Of a stretch of 64,000 bases of DNA, positions 60,327 through 64,000 are shown piece by piece. The notes under the pieces were generated by a model. That model was not told where the DNA came from and searched no databases. It saw nothing but the letters and a program-made list of their open reading frames with translations. A program made the translations under genes and the position numbers. Source of the stretch: an uncultured Clostridia bacterium (lineage in GTDB: Bacteria > Bacillota > Clostridia > TANB77 > CAG-508); NCBI GenBank assembly GCA_948739805.1, contig CAPYID010000002.1:8961-72960 (forward strand), in the 5' to 3' direction. Numbering within the stretch: position 1 is the stretch's first letter; each line of letters opens with the position of its first letter.

Positions 60327-61286
60327 ATGATTTTATCAATTTTTTTAATAATTATAGGATTTGCATTACTTGTAAAAGGAGCAGACTTTTTAGTAGAAGG
60401 TTCAAGTAGTATAGCAAAAAAATTCCATATTCCAGAAATAATAATAGGGCTAACAATAGTGTCGATAGGTACATCAATGCCAGAATTATTTGTGAGCTTA
60501 ACCTCTGCATTAGAAGGACACTCAGATATGTCAATGGGAAATGTAATAGGAAGTAATATTGCCAACCTATTATTAATATTAGGATTATCAACAGTTATTA
60601 GACCCATAAAATTTCAAAAAGAAACTAGACTAATAGAAATGCCAATGTGTTTATTAATAACAATTATTTTTATGATATTTTGTAATACAGGAACAGGAAT
60701 ATCAAAAATAGAAGCAATTATATTATTAGTGCTATTTGTAATATTTATTTTATATACAATAATTATGGGCAAAAAAGGTGAAGAATTCGATAAAGAAGAC
60801 ACTATTATAGAATTAAAAGCAGAGGGGGAAAAAGTATCAATATTTAAAAGTATTATATTTATTATATTAGGTATAATTGGCTTAAAAGTTGGAGGAGATT
60901 TAACAGTAGATAATGCTCTAGTAGTTGCAAGATACTTTAATTTAAGTGAAAAAATTATTAGTTTAACAATACTTGCAGTTGGTACAAGTTTGCCAGAACT
61001 AGTAACAAGTGTTACAGCAGCAATTAAGGGAAATAGTGATATAGCAATAGGGAATATTATTGGTTCAAATATTTTTAATATGTTGTTTATAATTGGTGTA
61101 TCAGCATTTATAAATCCAATCATATATAACTCTTCATACAATCTAGAAATGATAATATTAATAATTGGAATATTATTATTATCACTATTTCCAATAATAC
61201 CACCGAAAAATCAAATGAATAGGTCAAATGGACTTATATATTTAATTATGTATGTAGTATATATGGTAATTTTATTTGTACATTAA
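60327..61286 (+). CDS. Calcium/sodium antiporter (CaCA family)
   Basis: The 319-aa product has ten membrane helices and the two alpha-repeats of the CaCA superfamily: GTSMPELFVSLTSA with GNVIGSNIANLLLILG, and GTSLPELVTSVTAA with GNIIGSNIFNMLFIIG. It exchanges Na+ or H+ for Ca2+ across the cytoplasmic membrane. ATG 60327 follows GGAGGAAGG. It resembles YrbG. A loop at about residues 150-185 is charged. Confidence 0.93.
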   Translation: MILSIFLIIIGFALLVKGADFLVEGSSSIAKKFHIPEIIIGLTIVSIGTSMPELFVSLTSALEGHSDMSMGNVIGSNIANLLLILGLSTVIRPIKFQKETRLIEMPMCLLITIIFMIFCNTGTGISKIEAIILLVLFVIFILYTIIMGKKGEEFDKEDTIIELKAEGEKVSIFKSIIFIILGIIGLKVGGDLTVDNALVVARYFNLSEKIISLTILAVGTSLPELVTSVTAAIKGNSDIAIGNIIGSNIFNMLFIIGVSAFINPIIYNSSYNLEMIILIIGILLLSLFPIIPPKNQMNRSNGLIYLIMYVVYMVILFVH

Positions 61287-61296
61287 GAATGGATAT

Positions 61297-61334
61297 AAGT
61301 TGAAAAAGAATTGGTAACAATTCTTTTTCAACTT
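61297..61334. repeat. Perfect 17-bp palindrome with GTAA loop
   Basis: AAGTTGAAAAAGAATTG pairs exactly with CAATTCTTTTTCAACTT around GTAA. Its second arm and following AGGTTTGT...GAAAGGAATGAT are shared with 22711-22752, also just upstream of a gene. It may end the antiporter mRNA and also supplies the sequence around the sigma gene's binding site. Confidence 0.85.
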
Positions 61335-61366
61335 AGGTTTGTAGCTTAGAAAGGAATGATGGAAGT

Positions 61367-62257
61367 ATGGTAAATATTAGAGAAGAAGAATTAAAACGAT
61401 TATTTTTAGAACTAAAAGGAACCAATAAAGATATAGCATTTCAAAAAATATATACACAGTATAACAAATTAATATATGGAATTGCTTTCGGAATTCTTAA
61501 AAATAAGGAAGATTCAGAAGACATAGTACAAATATTTTTCTCAAAGTTATATACACTTGAAAAAGAAAAATTACCAAATGAGAAAATAGCAAGTTGGATA
61601 TATACAGTAGCTAAAAATGAAACTATCTCAGTATTAAGAAAAAAGAAAGAACATTTTGATATTGAGACAATTTATGATATTGAGGATAAAGATAATGAAA
61701 TAAACAATTTAATAGATAAAGAACAATTTAATAAATTAATTGGCAAATTAGAAGAAAAAGAAAGAGAGATAATAACATTAAAAATAATAGCAGGTTTAAC
61801 TTTTGAGGATATTGCAAAACTATTAAATAAACCAACTGGAACAATAAAATGGAGATATTATAAAAGTGTACATACATTAAAATTACTACTAAGTAATCTA
61901 GTAATGTTTATTTTGACATTTGTTATAGGACTAAGAACTTTATTTAATAAAGAAAGTAAGATAGAAGATAATGCATCAATAATAAATAACGAAACAGAAA
62001 AAGTAGAAGATATTCAAATAAAAGATACAAATGAAACACAGCAATCAGAAATGATAGGAGAGGTTATAAATAGTATAAAAGACGAAACGAATAAAACTTA
62101 TGAAAACACAGTTATAGAACAAGTACAAGAATACAATTTAAATTATATAGGAATAGGAATTTTAAGTATTTCTTCAGTATTTTTATGCATAACAGTAATA
62201 TTTACACTATTATTTACAAAGTACCAAATAAAATTAAGGAAAAGAAAATCTAAATAA
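61367..62257 (+). CDS. ECF sigma factor with two C-terminal membrane helices
   Basis: The 296-aa product has a sigma-70 region 2 (EDSEDIVQIFFSKLYTLEKE near residues 48-67) and region 4 (GLTFEDIAKLLNKPTGTIKW near residues 144-163). It then has a hydrophobic helix (LLLSNLVMFILTFVIGL), an acidic 65-residue segment, and a second helix (IGILSISSVFLCITVIFTLL). A sigma factor fused to a membrane anchor is unusual and could be held at the membrane until released. AAAGGAATG precedes ATG 61367. No anti-sigma gene lies next to it. Confidence 0.9.
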   Translation: MVNIREEELKRLFLELKGTNKDIAFQKIYTQYNKLIYGIAFGILKNKEDSEDIVQIFFSKLYTLEKEKLPNEKIASWIYTVAKNETISVLRKKKEHFDIETIYDIEDKDNEINNLIDKEQFNKLIGKLEEKEREIITLKIIAGLTFEDIAKLLNKPTGTIKWRYYKSVHTLKLLLSNLVMFILTFVIGLRTLFNKESKIEDNASIINNETEKVEDIQIKDTNETQQSEMIGEVINSIKDETNKTYENTVIEQVQEYNLNYIGIGILSISSVFLCITVIFTLLFTKYQIKLRKRKSK

Positions 62258-62328
62258 TTTAGAAAAGGAAAAAATGATATAATTTAAGTTTTGAAAAATG
62301 AACATTATGGATTAGAAAGGAAATAAAG

Positions 62329-63018
62329 ATGCCAAAAATATTGATAGTAGAAGATGATGAGAAATTAAGAAATGAATTAGAAATATTTTTAAGTAATAAT
62401 GGATATGAAGCACAAACTCTAAAAGATTTTAAGAATACTATAAATAAAATTTTAGAAATAAATCCTGACTTATTATTATTAGATATAAACTTGCCAGAAG
62501 CGGACGGAGAATATATTTGTAAAGAATTAAGAAAAAAATCAGATATGCCTATAATAATAGTTACAAGTAGGGAAAGTGAAATAGATGAATTACTTTGTAT
62601 TAATTATGGAGCAGACCATTATATAACAAAGCCATTCAACATCCAGATTTTACTTGCAAAAATAAATTCATTATTAAGAAGGGCAAACATGTCAGGAGAA
62701 GCAAGTGAAAAGATAGATGCAAAAGACTTTATATTAAATAACTCAAAAAGTACAATAGAAAAGGATGGTAAAATAGTTGAACTAACTAAAAATGAATATA
62801 AAATATTAAATTTTTTAGTGCAAAACAGAGAAAAAATAGTATCAAGAGATGATATAATGGAATGCCTATGGGATAGTGAAAGTTTTATAGACGATAATAC
62901 TTTAACTGTAAATATTACCAGACTAAGAAACAAACTTGGAGAATTGGGGTTAAAGGAATTATTAGAGACGAAACGAGGACAAGGATATATACTCGTTTCT
63001 TTTCCAAACCGAAATTAA
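62329..63018 (+). CDS. OmpR/BceR-type response regulator
   Basis: The 229-aa product has a receiver domain with the phosphorylated Asp in LLLLDINLPEADG (near residue 52), Thr and Lys in VTSRE and ITKPF, and a C-terminal winged helix (VSRDDIMECLWDSESFIDDN). It forms a two-component system with the kinase 15 bases downstream. The kinase type suggests BceR-like regulation of an antimicrobial-peptide ABC transporter, not seen in this window. AAAGGAAAT precedes ATG 62329. Confidence 0.94.
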   Translation: MPKILIVEDDEKLRNELEIFLSNNGYEAQTLKDFKNTINKILEINPDLLLLDINLPEADGEYICKELRKKSDMPIIIVTSRESEIDELLCINYGADHYITKPFNIQILLAKINSLLRRANMSGEASEKIDAKDFILNNSKSTIEKDGKIVELTKNEYKILNFLVQNREKIVSRDDIMECLWDSESFIDDNTLTVNITRLRNKLGELGLKELLETKRGQGYILVSFPNRN

Positions 63019-63033
63019 ATAGGAGAACCAAAA

Positions 63034-64000
63034 ATGAATTTAAAAAACTTTATAAAAGGTAAATTGCTAACAATAATATTAATAATATTTAGTTTAGCAA
63101 CTATAGAGATATTCTTAATGGCATATCCATTTGGAAACTTTATAAAAATTTACATTCCTCTAAGCATAATATTTTTTGGAGCTATTGGGATACTTGTGGA
63201 ATATTTTATAAAAAGAAGATATTATGCTAATTTAAAAAATATATTAGATGATTTAGATGAAAAGTATCTAATAACTGAACTTATAAAAGCACCAGAATTT
63301 ATTGAAGGGAAAATATTAAAACAAACATTAGAAGAAATAGATAAATCTATGACAGAAAATGTTAATAAATATAAATATTTACAAGGAGACTACAAAGAAT
63401 ATATAGAATTATGGATACATGAAATAAAAATGCCAATAGCAACAAGTAAAATGATAATAGAAAACAATAAAAATACAGTAACAAAAAGTATAAATGAAGA
63501 ACTAGACAAGGTAGAAAATTATATTGAGCAAGCATTATTTTATGCAAGAAGTAACACAGTAGAAAAAGATTACTATATAAAAAAGAGTAGTTTAAAAGAT
63601 ATTGTTAATGATAGCATAAAGAAAAACAAAAATATATTAATTGAGGAAAAAGTATTAATTAATATTCATGATTTAGATTTAGAGGTAAACACAGATAGCA
63701 AATGGATAATATTTATATTAAACCAAATAATACAAAATAGTATAAAATATAAGAAAACAGAAACTGAACTAAAACTAGAGATATATTGTAAGCAAGGCAA
63801 GGAAAATGTAATTTTATATATAAAAGATAATGGTTTAGGAATAAAAAAAGGAGAAATTACAAGAGTATTTGAAAAAGGATTTACAGGAACTAATGGAAGA
63901 TTATCTAATAAAAAATCTACAGGGATAGGTTTATACTTATGTAAAAAACTATGTGATAAATTAGGAATAGCAATAGAACTAAACTCTGTTTATGGAGAAG
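63034..64000 (+). CDS. BceS-like intramembrane-sensing histidine kinase (partial)
   Basis: The reading is open to the window end (about 322 residues seen). Two membrane helices at about residues 10-33 and 40-60 are separated by only a few residues, so there is no sensor domain outside the membrane. The dimerisation box is YIELWIHEIKMPIA, typical of BceS-like kinases. The ATP-binding domain has NQIIQNSIKYKK, the N box, and DNGLGI, GFTGTNG and STGIGLYL further on. AGGAGA precedes ATG 63034. The end is missing because the window stops. Confidence 0.9.
   Translation, partial: MNLKNFIKGKLLTIILIIFSLATIEIFLMAYPFGNFIKIYIPLSIIFFGAIGILVEYFIKRRYYANLKNILDDLDEKYLITELIKAPEFIEGKILKQTLEEIDKSMTENVNKYKYLQGDYKEYIELWIHEIKMPIATSKMIIENNKNTVTKSINEELDKVENYIEQALFYARSNTVEKDYYIKKSSLKDIVNDSIKKNKNILIEEKVLINIHDLDLEVNTDSKWIIFILNQIIQNSIKYKKTETELKLEIYCKQGKENVILYIKDNGLGIKKGEITRVFEKGFTGTNGRLSNKKSTGIGLYLCKKLCDKLGIAIELNSVYGE

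Noticed and set aside
1..64000. tRNA or rRNA genes
   Set aside because: I saw no cloverleaf with TTCGAATC-like arms or rRNA landmarks in any intergenic stretch. A tRNA search program would be needed to be certain.

Overview
The window is from a very AT-rich, Gram-positive-type genome. The spc/alpha ribosomal protein layout, a SecA with a C-terminal zinc motif, sortase, L,D-transpeptidase, BceRS-like regulation and Tn916-type integrases all point to Clostridia, probably an uncultured gut lineage. That placement is inference, since no 16S gene is present.

Layout. 1-9.75 kb: spc and alpha operons (rplF, rplR, rpsE, rplO, secY, adk, map, infA, rpmJ, rpsM, rpsK, rpsD, rpoA, rplQ), interrupted by palindromic repeats and without rpmD (L30) at its usual place. 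10-13 kb: a coiled-coil protein, a one-TM pilin-like protein and metK. 13-17 kb: the ylxM-ffh-rpsP-khpA-rimM-trmD-rplS signal-recognition and ribosome-maturation operon. 17-31 kb: sortase, flavin reductase-like protein, dapL, DUF218 protein, two glycosyltransferases, aldo/keto reductase, tex, L,D-transpeptidase and valS. 31.5-32.7 kb: repeat-rich DNA with a dead REP-associated transposase inside a 97-bp inverted repeat, and a small protein gene. 33-46 kb: XRE regulator, rsmD, ftsK, a beta-CASP hydrolase, a GH15 enzyme and a large multi-AAA ATPase. 46.5-50.6 kb: secA, a DUF2000 protein and a type III (ToxIN-like) toxin-antitoxin locus. 50.6-57.8 kb: a probable 7.1-kb integrated element bounded by 21-bp direct repeats, with two tyrosine integrases, an excisionase and cargo. 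57.8-64 kb: IS30 remnant, polysaccharide deacetylase, FabK-like enzyme, cation antiporter, a membrane-anchored ECF sigma factor, and a BceRS-like two-component system cut by the window edge.

Most striking observation. CGG is not used as a normal sense codon in any gene I could read here. It falls in frame only three times, in rplR (L18), in a one-TM pilin-like gene and in a DUF3800 gene. Each time the reading frame breaks exactly there and is restored by skipping the C of CGGA, so that GGA (Gly) is read. For L18 and DUF3800 the restored glycine is the conserved family residue. About 40 CGG trinucleotides occur in the other two phases of the same genes, so the triplet itself is not avoided. 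This suggests an unassigned CGG codon and a general +1 frameshift, or four-base decoding, at CGGA.

Other highlights are a one-repeat ToxI-like RNA before a ToxN-like gene, a cluster of perfect DnaA boxes before rpsM, a family of palindromic repeats that duplicate gene 3' ends, and two free-standing promoter-to-terminator RNA genes.
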